The position numbers and the translations under genes are program-made. DNA of 64,000 nt, from the NCBI RefSeq assembly GCF_016925675.1, contig NZ_CP070506.1, positions 3,470,501 to 3,534,500 on the forward strand, given 5' to 3'. Shown here in pieces: positions 8,845-18,974 of the stretch (within the stretch, counting starts at the first letter, position 1; each line of letters begins with the position of its first letter). The stretch is from Pseudomonas hygromyciniae (GTDB taxonomy: Bacteria > Pseudomonadota > Gammaproteobacteria > Pseudomonadales > Pseudomonadaceae). The notes beneath the pieces are model-generated. The model was given only the letters and a program-made list of their open reading frames with translations, did not search any database and was not told the origin of the DNA.

Positions 8845-11800
8845 ATGCCGACTGACACCCATACGTTTCACCTTTCACCCCAGGGCAAACTGCGCTGGGC
8901 CATCGCCAGCCTGTTCCTGCTGCCGCAGCTGGTACTGGCCGGTGGCTTAACCGTCGTCGAAGGGCCTGGCGGTACGCCGCAGCTGCAAAACCAGGGCGGC
9001 GTGCCCATCGTCAACATCGTCGCGCCGAATGCCGGCGGCCTGTCCCATAACCAGTTCCTGGACTACAACGTCGACCGCCAGGGCGTGGTGTTGAACAACG
9101 CCTTGCAGGCAGGTCAATCGCAACTCGCCGGGCAGCTGGCGGCCAACCCGCAGTTCCAGGGCCAGGCGGCGAGCGTGATCCTCAACGAAGTGGTGAGCCG
9201 CAACGCCTCGGCCATCAACGGCGCTCAGGAGATTTTTGGCCGGGCTGCCGATTATGTGCTGGCCAACCCCAATGGCATTTCCGTCAACGGCGCCAGTTTC
9301 ATCAACACCCCAAATGCCAACCTGGTAGTGGGCCGCCCTGAACTGAACGACGGCAAGCTGCAAGGCTTGAACACTCGCGATGCAAGCGGCCAACTGACGG
9401 TGCAAGGCCAGGGCCTGCAAAACGGCGCGGGTTCGATCAACCTGATCGCGCCGCGTATTGACAGCGATGGGCGCCTCAGTGCGCGTGACCAATTGAACCT
9501 CACGGTCGGCCGCAATCAGGTCGACTACGCCAGCGGCCAGGTGCGCCAGGTCGACCCGGCGAGCAAAACCCAGGACCAGCGTATCGACGCCCGACTGTTC
9601 GGAGCAATGCAGGCCGGCCGTATCAACATCATCAGCACCGCCGAAGGTGCCGGGGTGCGCGTGGGCGCGGTGCAAGTCGAGGGTCGTGATGGGGTGAAGG
9701 TCAGCTCGGCCGGCGACCTCGATATCAGCGGCCAGGTCTACGCCAACAGCCTCGACGCCACCCGCGCCGGTGTGCAGAGCCGCCAGGGCGATGTCGACTT
9801 GCACAGTGCCAAAGACTTGAACCTCGCCGCCACCGACGTCGGCGGGCGCAACGTCAAGCTAGACGCCGGCCGCAACCTCACCCTCAGCAGCCTGGAAAGC
9901 AAAAAACTTCAGGAAAAACGTGAGCAGTGGAACAACAGCAACTTCCTGTTCACCTACGAAACCTATGACCGCACCACCACCGACAAGGACTCGCGTCAGC
10001 ACGGCAACAACGTCGTCGCACAACAACTTGCCACGCTGTTGTCCGGCGCCAACACCGAGATCAAGGCCAGCAAGGTCGAAGCAGGCGACGCATTACGCGT
10101 CAACAGCGGCGCCGACCTGCAACTGAGCGCCGCCACCGAAACCCACGAAACCCGCGACCAGGGCAACCACCGCAAGCACCTGTGGAAAGCCAACTGGGAC
10201 AATTCCAGCAGCGAACAGCGCAGCGTCACCAGCAGCCTCAAGGCCGGCAAAGCCCTGGAGTTGACTAGCCAGCAAAAACTGCAACTGCAAGGCGCCGAAC
10301 TGAAATCTGCGGGCGATATTCAATTGGCCGCTCGGCAAGTCGACATCACCAGCGCCAGCCGTACCCAGAGCAGCAGCGACAACGCTTACTCCGGCGACCT
10401 GACTGGCGGCAGTTTCTTCGGCAAGAACGGCGATGGCGATAAGGGCAAGACCCTGAACACCGGCAGCAAGGTCAACGCCGATGGCAAGCTGATCGTCAAG
10501 GCGGACGATGTGCGCATCAGCGGCAGCCAGGCGCGTGGCGGCCAACAGGCCAGCGTCATCAGCGACAAAGGCTCGCTGGTGATCGACGGCGTGCAAGACA
10601 CCTCCCACGACAATAGCTACAGCAATGACAGCAAGTTCTTTGGTATCACCAAGGATGAAAGCCGCAAGAACCTCAAGGACAGCACCGTCGTCGCCAGCAA
10701 CCTGCGCTCGGACAGCAACCTCAAACTGCAAAGCGCCAAAGACATCAGCGTCAGCGGCTCCAAGGTCTCTGCGGCAGGCGAACTGCAAGCGAATGCCAAG
10801 GGTGACATCAACGTCGCGTCGGCTGAAAACACCTCTCACACCACTACCAGCACTCACACGCGGGGTTTCGATAGCTACGCCAAGGGAAACCGCCGACGGC
10901 ACGCGTCAGTACCGCGCGGGTGTGAACTATGCAGACCAGCAGCACGCCAGCAAGACCGACACTACCCAGCAGCAAGCTTCCAGCCTCAGCGGCGGCAGCC
11001 TGGCCGTCACGGCCGGTGGCGACGTGAGCATCAAGGGTTCCGAGCTGAAGGCGGCCCAGGGCGATGCGACCGTGAGCGGCAAAAACGTCGAGCTGTTGGC
11101 GACCGATGACAGCACCCGTAGCCAAACCGACACCACCACCACCGCTGGCGGCGTCTATTACACCGGCGGCCTGGATCGAGCCGGCAATGGTGCGCAGTTC
11201 AGCCACCAGAGCAGCAATGACACCAGCCTCAAAACCACCGCGCAAACCAGCAGCATTGCGTCGGCAGGCACGCTGACGATCAACGCCGGCAACACCCTGA
11301 CCAGCCAGGGCGCGCAGGTGAAGGCCGGTTCTGAGTTGCAGGTCAACGCGGCGCAGGTCGATAACCAGGCGGCGCATAACACCAAGACCAGCAACCACAA
11401 AGAGAATGGTTGGACCGCCGACGTCGGCGCCAATGTTGAATACAAAGGCATCACCCGGCCGATCGAAAAAGCCGTCGACGGCGTGGCCCAGGCCAAATTC
11501 CATCAGCCCGGCCTGCTGGATGCCTTCGAGCAACCGAATGTCGGGCTCGATGTGGAAGTCGGCCATACCAACAAGACCCGCACACAGCAGGACAGTACCG
11601 CCGTGGTCAGCCAGTTCAGCGGTGGCACGGTGCAGGTCAATGTCGCCAACACCGTGAAAGATGAAGGCACCCAGTACCGCGCCAGTGAGGGCGGGCTGAA
11701 GATCAATGCCGGCGAGCACCTCGCCACGGCCGCCGCCAACACCCACACCAGCAGCGAGCAAGGCGTTGACGCCAAAGTGGGCGTGCGCGTCTACACCACC

Positions 11801-13798
11801 ACCGGTGAAGACTTGAACGTGCGCGGCAATGGCGCAGGCGGCAGCAGCGATGTGCGCGAATCCAGCAGCACGGCGGTGGTCGGCAGCTACGCCGGGGCCC
11901 AGGGTGTGAACATCGAGACCCAAGGCGACGCGCGTTATGAAGGTAGCCAGTTCAGCGGCGGCCAGGCGGGCGTCAACCTCAAAGGCGGTGGCGAATTGGC
12001 GCTGAACCGGGCCAGCGATACCCAGAGCAACACCAATAACAGCCTGCGTGGCAGCGGTTCATTGACCGTGGGCACGGCGCCGGGCAGCAACGGTACGAAC
12101 GTCAACCTCGGCGCCGGTGTGCAACTGGACGACAAGCGCCTTAACACCCAGGACAGCCAGGCGCGTGTCGCGACGCTGCAGGGCAACGGCCCGATCCAGC
12201 TCAGCAGCGGTGGCGACATGACCCTGCAAGGCACTCAGGTCGGCAGCAGCACCGCGAAGACCGGTGACATCAGCCTCAACGCTGGCGGCAAGCTGAACCT
12301 GCAAGCAGCCACCGATACTCACGTGAGCAGTGGCAGCAACCTGGGCGGCGGCCTGACGGTCGGTGCCGGCAAGACCAGCAGCGCCGAAAGCAGCGGCACC
12401 ACCGGCAGCCTGAGCGCCAACTTCAACATCGGCAAAGTCGCCGAAAACGACCAAGGCGTTAGCGTCGGGCAGTTGCACAGCAACGGTAAGGTGAGCCTCA
12501 CCAGCGGCGCCAACGCGGCGGATGCCATCCACCTGCAAGGCACTCAGGTGGTGGCTGACAGCGTCAATCTGGATGCGCAAAACGGCGGCATCCTGCAAGA
12601 GTCGGCGCAATCGACCCAGGCACATAACAGCTGGGGCGTGACCCTGGGCGCGGGCGGCAGCGGCGGCAAAACCACCCTGGCCGACGCCGGTGAACACGAC
12701 ACCCCCAAGACCCAGCACGGCATCAATGCGCGGGCCAAGGTCGACGTTGATCACCTGCAAGGCACCACCCAGCACGACAGCCTGATCAAGGCGAATAAGG
12801 TGGTGATCAACAGTGCCGGTGACACCCATCTGGCCGGCGCGCGGATTGAAGCCGAGCAGGTCAGTGGCAATGTCGGCGGCGACCTCGTCGTTGAGAGCCG
12901 CAAGGATCAAGTCAGCAGCACCCAAGTCAACGTCGACGCCAAGCTTGATGTCGAGAAAAACCAGCCCGGCGTGGTCAACAAACTGGCCAAGGCCAGCGGC
13001 CCGCTCAAGGACAAGGTGCAAGCCAAGGCCGAGGGCGCGTTTGACAAGCACCGCGAAAAGCTTGAGAACGCCGTGGACAAGGGCACCGAGCACCTGGCCT
13101 CGGCCAAGGACAGCGTGGTCAACAGCGTTGGTAACGCCAAGGAACGCCTGGGCGAAAAACTCACTCGCAGCGGTAGCTACGACGTGAACCCCGAGCCCCG
13201 CGGCGCCTTCGGTACGAACGTGGACAAAGCCAAGGCTTACCTGGCGGACAAGAAGGATGCCGTGGGCACTCGCCTGTCCGATCTCAAGGAAAAGGTCTGG
13301 CCAAAAACCACTGACAGCTACGCCGTCAACGGCAAAAACACCACCGGCAATTCGGTGGCCAATACCACCGAAAACGTGCTGTTCGGCGACAAGAGCGGCA
13401 ACACGTCCTACACACCGACGTTGAACCTGGACGTCAGCCATGTGGTGAAAGACAGCGTCACTCAAGCGTCGGGCATCCGCACGCAAGGCGTCAACCTGCA
13501 GGTGAGTGGCCAAACCCACCTGACTGGCGCCCGGATCAGCGCGGACCAGGGCAAGGTCGACCTGGGTGGCTCCAAGGTAACGGCAACGACGTTGGCCGGC
13601 AGCGATTACCGAGCGGATGTCGGGCTGAACCTGTCGAAGTCACCGGTCAACCTGGTGCTGGGCGCCAAGGACGAATTGACCCAGAAACAGGACGACGCCA
13701 TACGTAAGGATCAAGCCTTCAACCTTGGACCGCTGAGGGTCGGCGGGCACAGTGATAGCCAGGCGTTACAGGCCGGGATTGATCAGCAAGCCAATTAG
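8845..13798 (+). CDS. TpsA filamentous haemagglutinin, one frameshift
   Basis: Large secreted exoprotein, about 1650 aa when the frames are joined. The N-terminus has a signal peptide ending near LVLAGG and a TPS domain with the NPNGI motif at residues 141-145, used for recognition by TpsB. The rest is haemagglutinin-type beta-helix repeat (many SAGDL, NAGG, ..GG.V.I turns), with a helical Lys/Ala-rich insert around 12950-13300 (KLAKASGPLKDKVQAKAEG). At 10884-10886 the coding frame changes by +1: removing one G of GGG restores S-Y-A-K-E-T-A-D-G. As written, translation ends at 11109. No VENN motif or distinct C-terminal toxin follows, so adhesion or biofilm function is likelier than contact-dependent inhibition. 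Confidence 0.85.
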
Positions 13799-13808
13799 CA
13801 ATCCACTC

Positions 13809-14135
13809 ATGGAAGCAGGAGGCTACCTGCGCAATAACATGGAGGCCGCCGATATAAAAACGATCAGGCGGCCCTTGTTCACGATCACTTTGGCTCTAGC
13901 GCCCGAAAAGGTCATCGTCGATAAAGAGGACGATATCCCGGACGACTTCATCGACACCAAAACCGTGTTCTCTCCCGACAAGCGCGCCATCGCGGCCAAG
14001 CTCAAGGAAATCCGAGAGCAGAACGTAGCCGTACGAAAACGCATGGCCGCCGGTGAAGATGCTGAGCACGAACTGCTCGAAGAGCCCATCTGGGCACACC
14101 TCGAGCGCGGTGACAGCTCCATACGGATCAAGTAA
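13809..14135 (+). CDS. hypothetical protein downstream of tpsA
   Basis: About 108 residues, charged, with a helical centre (KRAIAAKLKEIREQNVAVRKR) and acidic stretches (DKEDDIPDDF). No signal peptide. Possible starts are ATG 13809 (no clear ribosome site) or ATG 13839; an AGGAGG lies 17 bases before the latter. It begins only about 10 bases after tpsA ends, so it is probably co-transcribed. Because the exoprotein shows no toxin, an immunity role cannot be argued; function unknown. Confidence 0.5.
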   Translation: MEAGGYLRNNMEAADIKTIRRPLFTITLALAPEKVIVDKEDDIPDDFIDTKTVFSPDKRAIAAKLKEIREQNVAVRKRMAAGEDAEHELLEEPIWAHLERGDSSIRIK

Positions 14136-14236
14136 GACACCATGATTTTGTAGAAAAAGTGGCGTTATGACGGCGGTCATGCACTTCGGGTCAATTCGAC
14201 CTGCACTCATACGCACTTCACTTAAGGATGAGTATC

Positions 14237-15013
14237 ATGAACGATGATTTGAAGCAGTCTGGCTCTACTACCACCTCGCAAACTACCACCTCGTTAGAGC
14301 AGGTTAAAACCGGCAGGGTATTGGATTTCACCTGGGCGCCAAACGCCAACACAACGACCACCACCGTCTCTGCAGACTTTGTCGATTACAAGGTCGACAC
14401 CTCCCAGGGCAGCCCTACTGGAGACAGCCACTCCATCGCCCGATTCACCTATGTCCAGGGCAAAGGCGGTGGCAAGATCAGTCAGTTGTTTCTCGAAGAG
14501 ATGCGTGCCGGGGTACGCGCCAACACCCAGATCGGGCTGATGGTAGGACGCAAATGGGTTCTGGATCCCAACGCTGAAGTATCAGGCAGCATCGGCACCT
14601 ACGTGGTCGAGCAATTCGATGACATGCGCGCCAGTGTCAATTATGTCGGCGCCTTCGCCCGCGTCTTCGCAGACCCACGAATGGTCAGCTACCACGCTGG
14701 GGGCCACGTACACACCAACGTCTCCATCACCGGCAGCAGACCACTGACTATGGCGGACTCAGGTAAGTCGATCCTGGTCATCAGCGATACGGATGTCACG
14801 CTCACCATTGATGATGACGTGACTGAAGGGTTCAAGGTGAATCTGATCCAGGCGGCCGCCGGCAAGGTCAACATCGCCGTATCAAGCAGCCATGTGATCT
14901 ACAGCAATGCTGGGAGTCGCACGCGCACGCTAAACCCGCTAGATGAGTTGGAAGTCAGTACCTTCCCATTCGGCCCAGTGTTCCTGGCCTTCCGGGTCAG
15001 ACCCACGGCCTAG
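14237..15013 (+). CDS. hypothetical beta-rich protein, 258 aa
   Basis: Start chosen at ATG 14237, with AAGGA about 8 bases upstream, instead of ATG 14228, which sits too close to that site. The N-terminus is Ser/Thr/Gln-rich and low-complexity (SGSTTTSQTTTS). The C-terminal half (KVNLIQAAAGKVNIAVSSS, LDELEVS) has the beta-turn pattern seen in some phage fibre or receptor-binding tips. No signal peptide. Family not recognised; phage origin is possible because the next gene is phage-like. Confidence 0.5.
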   Translation: MNDDLKQSGSTTTSQTTTSLEQVKTGRVLDFTWAPNANTTTTTVSADFVDYKVDTSQGSPTGDSHSIARFTYVQGKGGGKISQLFLEEMRAGVRANTQIGLMVGRKWVLDPNAEVSGSIGTYVVEQFDDMRASVNYVGAFARVFADPRMVSYHAGGHVHTNVSITGSRPLTMADSGKSILVISDTDVTLTIDDDVTEGFKVNLIQAAAGKVNIAVSSSHVIYSNAGSRTRTLNPLDELEVSTFPFGPVFLAFRVRPTA

Positions 15014-15125
15014 TGATCCATTGCGCGCTGGCAGGGGTGGGTCTTACTGCCAGCGCCGAATCAACATCCGAATCACCGGTAGACCTGGCTTGCACTGCCG
15101 GCCAGTGGAATAGAAGAGGTAGGCC

Positions 15126-15611
15126 GTGGCAGCCGAACAGAAGGAGCGCACGGTAAAGCTTGCCGAGAAACGGCAGGAGCTGGGCGAACAGGAGTTCCGA
15201 CACACGGTACCGTACGGCACCCGGCGGATGCTCGACGAGCTGATGCGCTGGCATGAGATAGAGGAAGTCAGTGAGGCGGTGCAACTGCTGGTGCTCAACG
15301 GCCGGGCCGAGGATCTGCCGCCGGCGCCGCCGAGAGTCAAAGGGCCATCCGACATTATCCGCCACTACTTCCGGCAGGGAATGCGTGACCGGCTGGAAGC
15401 GCTCACCGATGAACTGGGCGAGACGAAAGACCGTGCAACCATCTGGAGACTTATCTCTCACGCCCAATCTCTGGGCGCCAAGAAATCCGCAGCCCTCTTC
15501 AAAATTAAGCGCCACGGTTACGAGATATCCGAAACCGTGGCGCGCAAATTACGGCAGGCAGGTTTTGCCGAATCGCTACAGATGAACGCCGACGACGACG
15601 GCGGCGAATAA
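15126..15611 (+). CDS. phage-type small protein, possible DNA-binding
   Basis: 161 aa from GTG 15126 with AGAGGT upstream. The pattern RH.V..GTRRMLDELMRWH.IEE.. followed by a C-terminal H..EIS..VARK..  is one I associate with Pseudomonas prophage proteins of unknown function. The N-terminal two-thirds looks like paired helices, which could bind DNA, but this is inference. The C-terminal motif is encoded across a perfect dyad (GCGCCACGGTT/AACCGTGGCGC, 15509-15543). A relic of a paralogue lies at 16485-16658. Confidence 0.6.
   Translation: MAAEQKERTVKLAEKRQELGEQEFRHTVPYGTRRMLDELMRWHEIEEVSEAVQLLVLNGRAEDLPPAPPRVKGPSDIIRHYFRQGMRDRLEALTDELGETKDRATIWRLISHAQSLGAKKSAALFKIKRHGYEISETVARKLRQAGFAESLQMNADDDGGE
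15509..15543. repeat. GCGCCACG dyad element, copy 1
   Basis: Eleven-base arms GCGCCACGGTT and AACCGTGGCGC around 13 bases. It lies inside the preceding coding region, where it encodes RHG..IS.TVAR. Related dyads occur at 16543, 50704 and 57980. Confidence 0.6.
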
Positions 15612-15839
15612 CCCACCCTCCTCGCGGCATCTTGAGGGCGATCTTTCCCTGGAAATGATCATTGCAGAGAGGGGAAAGGTAAGGCGCAAACTGAAATCTG
15701 AGCCCTCTATAGAACTGCAGAGTTGCTGTCCGGGTAAACTGCATCGCCGACGCTGCTCGCTCTGAATCAGAAAGGCACGGACGCGTATTTCCTTTTTCTG
15801 GATTTAAGCACCAGAACATCAATATCGAAGGATAGGGAT

Positions 15840-16379
15840 ATGAAGCACTTCTACAAAACGTTTCTACTACCTACGGGTATCGGTATTGGGGTGTTGTGTT
15901 CGATGAATGTCGAAGCGATAACGCGGGACGAGATGCTCAAGCTCAATGCCGCCTACCCGCCCGGTAGCATTGTTAGCTGTGAGACGCAGCTTGAGGGAAA
16001 CGGGAAGAATTTATTGCCAACGCTCCTGAAAACTCGCGCACACATCAAAGAAAGAACGGGGAACCTAACCCGTACTGATGTGAGCGTAACGTTTATCCCG
16101 CTGGGATCAGCAACCACCACAATGACCGTGAATTACCAGTCGCGGGCAACCATGGAAGATGACGGTGAGTTAATTGAGATTGACCCAGATAGCCTAACTG
16201 TCTCATTCAGCCCTGCAAATCCAGCCAGCGAGTCCATTGTGGCGAACAAAATGCGCAGTATTCTCCCTCCTACTGGAAGCGATCTCAGGCTATACAAGAC
16301 GGTAAAAATTACCGATTTCCCTTCGTTCATAATCACTCCCCAAGATCAGCCTCCCACCTACTGTCTTAAGGAAGAATAA
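15840..16379 (+). CDS. putative exported protein, 179 aa
   Basis: ATG preceded by AAGGATAGGGAT. N-terminal signal peptide (LLPTGIGIGVLCSMNVEA, cleavage likely after VEA) and two mature Cys (SCET, TYCLKEE) that may pair. The remainder looks beta-rich with Thr-rich strands (SATTTMTVNYQS). Family not recognised; stands alone. Confidence 0.6.
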   Translation: MKHFYKTFLLPTGIGIGVLCSMNVEAITRDEMLKLNAAYPPGSIVSCETQLEGNGKNLLPTLLKTRAHIKERTGNLTRTDVSVTFIPLGSATTTMTVNYQSRATMEDDGELIEIDPDSLTVSFSPANPASESIVANKMRSILPPTGSDLRLYKTVKITDFPSFIITPQDQPPTYCLKEE

Positions 16380-16484
16380 GCAGTGGCACTTTGCATCATC
16401 GATGCCGAGACTTGGAATACGCTAGACCCTAGTCGATCTGATGGAGTAGTCAGGCATTACTGAGCAGGGCGAGGCAATGACGCT

Positions 16485-16658
16485 GTGATTCATCACCTGC
16501 ACGCCATGGGCTCAGCAAAGTGCCAGCCACTGCTGAATCCTCCGCGCCACGAAATCGTGATATCGCAAAACGTGGCGCGGGAATTCCGCAATAAAAGCCT
16601 GCTCGCCATCCAGAAAGACCCTGGCGACGAGATCATCGAGCCGGACAGTGTTCGCTAA
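16485..16658 (+). pseudogene. C-terminal relic of phage-type protein
   Basis: An open stretch ending TAA at 16656 encodes PPRHEIVISQNVAREF, clearly related to the H.YEISETVARKL end of the gene at 15126. The N-terminal part of that family is absent, and the open frame is interrupted just upstream at 16461. It reads as a truncated paralogue. Confidence 0.55.
16543..16579. repeat. GCGCCACG dyad element, copy 2
   Basis: Nine-base arms CGCGCCACG and CGTGGCGCG around 19 bases, inside the relic at 16485-16658 and again encoding RH....NVAR. Confidence 0.6.
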
Positions 16659-16969
16659 AGCCCCTTATTAAGCCTGCCCTTCACGTAATGCAGGTGACCC
16701 GCCTTCTGCATCTCTGCCCAATTTTCGAAATCGGTATTTGCTGCGATGAACGCATCCCATTGATCGTAGGGTATTGCCGCGAAGTCATCAGGACCGTCGA
16801 TCTTGAACCCGGAAGCAGCAAAAAGGGACGCGAGGTCGTCAAACTCGCTATGGGCCGATACGAATTGGGGGCTCAGCATGTCGACCATCTTCACCTGATG
16901 CTTGCCGTCCAATTCCTTTGCATTCTTGATTAATTGGTCGAGTCCGCGGCGATCTATTTTTATTGGCAT
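16655..16969 (-). CDS. small acidic mobile-element protein, 104 aa
   Basis: Start at ATG 16969, which has AAGGAGA 9 bases upstream; a longer frame above it lacks a ribosome site. The sequence (IKIDRRGLDQL..A.ELDGKH, DMLSPQFV..H, ASGFKI, FIAANTDF.NWAEMQ) resembles small proteins found widely in phages and integrative elements, function unknown. Its leader shares about 38 bases with the leader of the gene ending at 18089. Confidence 0.6.
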   Translation of the reverse strand: MPIKIDRRGLDQLIKNAKELDGKHQVKMVDMLSPQFVSAHSEFDDLASLFAASGFKIDGPDDFAAIPYDQWDAFIAANTDFENWAEMQKAGHLHYVKGRLNKGL

Positions 16970-16977
16970 TTTCGAAC

Positions 16978-17016
16978 GTCTCCTTGATCCGGGTCCATGC
17001 CGGTCACCCGTAATAC
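16978..17016 (-). promoter_or_regulatory. conserved 5' leader, copy 1
   Basis: On the minus strand: ATTACGGGTGACCGGCATGG, then A-C-CCGGA and AAGGAGA just before the start codon. The same leader with two or three changes precedes the gene at 18089-18316. An in-frame stop above copy 2 argues against it being translated. Confidence 0.5.
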
Positions 17017-17079
17017 CCCAACCCAAACCAAATTGCCACCACCGTTACCGGAGGGCGGCGCCTACCTGAGGTAAACGCA

Positions 17080-18087
17080 ATGCCCGTACTTCACAGCGCA
17101 ATCCACAAGATCGACAAGAAGCCCGACGGCACCCCGGCCGTTCTGTTCCTTGGCGGCGCCGAGCAAGTCGAAAGCCAAGCCCGCGACGACCTGATGCACC
17201 AGTTCAATGAAAGCTACAACGGTACCGCCGGCAAGGGCTGGGGGTTCTTTCATGCTGAATCAGGGGCCTTCCCACTCAGCGGCTGGCTCGGTAAGTACCT
17301 GGCTGGAGTCGGTGACTTCCTCAAATTCAGCACCATCGCTGTCGAGCACCTGGTTAGGCTGATGGAAGAGTCGAACCTGACCACCGGCGGGCACGCCCTC
17401 TTCTGCCACTATCAGCAAGGCCTGACCGAATACCTGATCATCGCCCTGGTGCAGGAAACCGAAGCAGTGACCATGACCGAGGAGCTAAGCCTACTGACGA
17501 TCAAGCGCCTCGACTTGGACCACATCCGCCTGGCCGCGCGCATCAACCTCAGTGAATGGAAAGGCAATCCGCAGTCGAAGCAATACATCTCGTACATCAA
17601 GGGCAAACAGGGCCGCAGGATCAATGAGTACTTCCGCGACTTCATCGGTTCCCAGGAAGGGATCGACGGCCCAAGCGAAACCCGGACCTTGCTCAAGGCG
17701 TTCAGCGACTTTGTTGAAAGCGAGGATCTGCCAGAAGAGTCAGCACGCGAGAAAACACACGCGCTGGTCAGCTATTCCATGGCCCAGGCCAAGCTGGGCG
17801 AGCCGATCACCCTCGACGAGCTGTCAGGACTGATCGACGAAGACCGCCCAAAGAGCTTTTATGACTTCATCAAGGCGAAGGACTACGGGCTTTCCGAGAC
17901 TCTGCCGCCAGATAAGAAGACCCTCAACAAATTCCGGCGATTCACCGGCCGGGCCGAGGGTCTATCGATCAGCTTCGAAGCGCACCTACTGGGTGACAAG
18001 ATCAAGTTCAATCCGGCCGACGGCACACTGACGATGCGCGGGTTACCAACCCAGCTCACGGAACAGCTCAAGCGCGCTACGGCCTAA
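17080..18087 (+). CDS. nucleoid-associated protein, YejK/NdpA family
   Basis: 335 aa, the usual length for the 37-kDa nucleoid-associated family. Typical start (HSAIHKIDK), central [23 protein letters not shown] and terminal regions ([12 protein letters not shown]) fit the family. Members bind double-stranded DNA, probably with a preference for single-strand-containing DNA, and coat the nucleoid. An extra copy on a mobile region could modulate expression of acquired DNA. It sits alone between small minus-strand genes. Confidence 0.85.
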   Translation: MPVLHSAIHKIDKKPDGTPAVLFLGGAEQVESQARDDLMHQFNESYNGTAGKGWGFFHAESGAFPLSGWLGKYLAGVGDFLKFSTIAVEHLVRLMEESNLTTGGHALFCHYQQGLTEYLIIALVQETEAVTMTEELSLLTIKRLDLDHIRLAARINLSEWKGNPQSKQYISYIKGKQGRRINEYFRDFIGSQEGIDGPSETRTLLKAFSDFVESEDLPEESAREKTHALVSYSMAQAKLGEPITLDELSGLIDEDRPKSFYDFIKAKDYGLSETLPPDKKTLNKFRRFTGRAEGLSISFEAHLLGDKIKFNPADGTLTMRGLPTQLTEQLKRATA

Positions 18088-18088
18088 A

Positions 18089-18316
18089 TCAGTTTGGATC
18101 GGCGGGCTCTGAAGGCAGAGAAACATGTTTTGTTTTCATCCAGATCAGCGTTCCGCCCTTCTGATACTTCCTGGTCCATTCGTCTTCGCAGTCCTTACAT
18201 TTAATGAGCAGTTCCTCATCAACCGCATCACGACCACCGATTACTAAGAAAAGTCCGAGATCATCCTCGCCATCATAAGAGTGCATTGATTTTTCGCAGC
18301 ATGCATTTGGAAACAT
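18089..18316 (-). CDS. hypothetical protein, 75 aa, CxxC
   Basis: ATG 18316 with AAGGAGA 8 bases upstream. Contains Cys pairs (NACCEK, CKDCED) that could bind zinc. Its leader is a copy of the one upstream of the gene at 16655-16969. Ends only two bases from the convergent YejK-type gene. Family not recognised. Confidence 0.5.
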   Translation of the reverse strand: MFPNACCEKSMHSYDGEDDLGLFLVIGGRDAVDEELLIKCKDCEDEWTRKYQKGGTLIWMKTKHVSLPSEPADPN

Positions 18317-18317
18317 T

Positions 18318-18357
18318 TCCCTCTCCTTGGTCCGGCTCCATGCCGGTCACCCGTAAT
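18318..18357 (-). promoter_or_regulatory. conserved 5' leader, copy 2
   Basis: Matches copy 1 at 16978-17016: ATTACGGGTGACCGGCATGG followed by GCCGGACC and AAGGAGA. Likely a shared expression signal of mobile-element genes. Confidence 0.5.
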
Positions 18358-18529
18358 ATCCTATATCAACGATATCACGCGAGCCGGCGAGGATCCGAGA
18401 CCCTTACAGCAGTTTTCAGCCTCTCCGGTTTTGCGCGGAGGGGGCGGAAATCGAAAAACTCAAAGTTGTATGAGCGGCATATCTTGGCATACCGAGTTAA
18501 AATTTAACTGCCAGACTAATCTACATCCC

Positions 18530-18974
18530 TCACTTAGCTTTAACCTTAACTTTTAGGATATCGAGGTACTCGCCGCCATCCAGATCACTACCAAGATCAA
18601 TATTATTGATGACTAGGCTTTCGTTATGAAAAGTCGCGAGACCTTTCATAGTGCTTAAAAAACTCGTCCGCGCCACTCACATTAATCACATTATGAATCA
18701 CGTTTGGCTTTACAGAATGCAACATCGCCTGATTTTGCTTTAATAATTCCTTTAAAGCGTCTATCTCATCTGTTTTTTTCTTTAATTTTTTTTATTAGTA
18801 TCAACACCGGATATTTTTTTCACGCCCTACAGCTACCAGCGCTGTGGCGGCGAGTAAAATTGCGCCTATGTAGCTCATACTCAAGCCTGAAGCCTGAGTA
18901 CTAAAATATACAACTAGTGATGTATAAGCTACAGACGTAACCAGCGTATATACTATCAGAAGGATTTTAGTCAT
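18530..18974 (-). pseudogene. two-TM plus coiled-coil protein, broken by four +1 shifts
   Basis: ATG at 18974, overlapping by eight bases the end of the gene to its right. The first frame gives a membrane segment (LLIVYTLVTSVAYTSLVVYF), a second (YIGAILLAATALVAV) and then GRE. Deleting one base from each of four homopolymers (A7 near 18817, A8 near 18793, A7 near 18779, T6 near 18661) restores one continuous frame. It continues KISGVDTNKKIKEK, TDEIDALKELLKQNQAML (coiled coil), KPNVIHNVINVSG, STMKGLATFHNESLVINNID and ends VKVKAK at TGA 18530-18532. The intact protein would be about 145 aa. Unrecognised family. Confidence 0.65.

Noticed and set aside
10844..11923. 359-codon minus-strand frame opposite tpsA
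   Set aside because: Same cause: low-complexity Gly/Ala/Val mirror of haemagglutinin repeats.
12059..13519. 486-codon minus-strand frame opposite tpsA
   Set aside because: Shadow of the repeat-rich exoprotein; repeats in tpsA create long open antisense frames.
8845..13798. Contact-dependent inhibition (CdiA) reading of the TPS exoprotein
   Set aside because: No VENN motif, no variable C-terminal toxin and no recognisable immunity protein.
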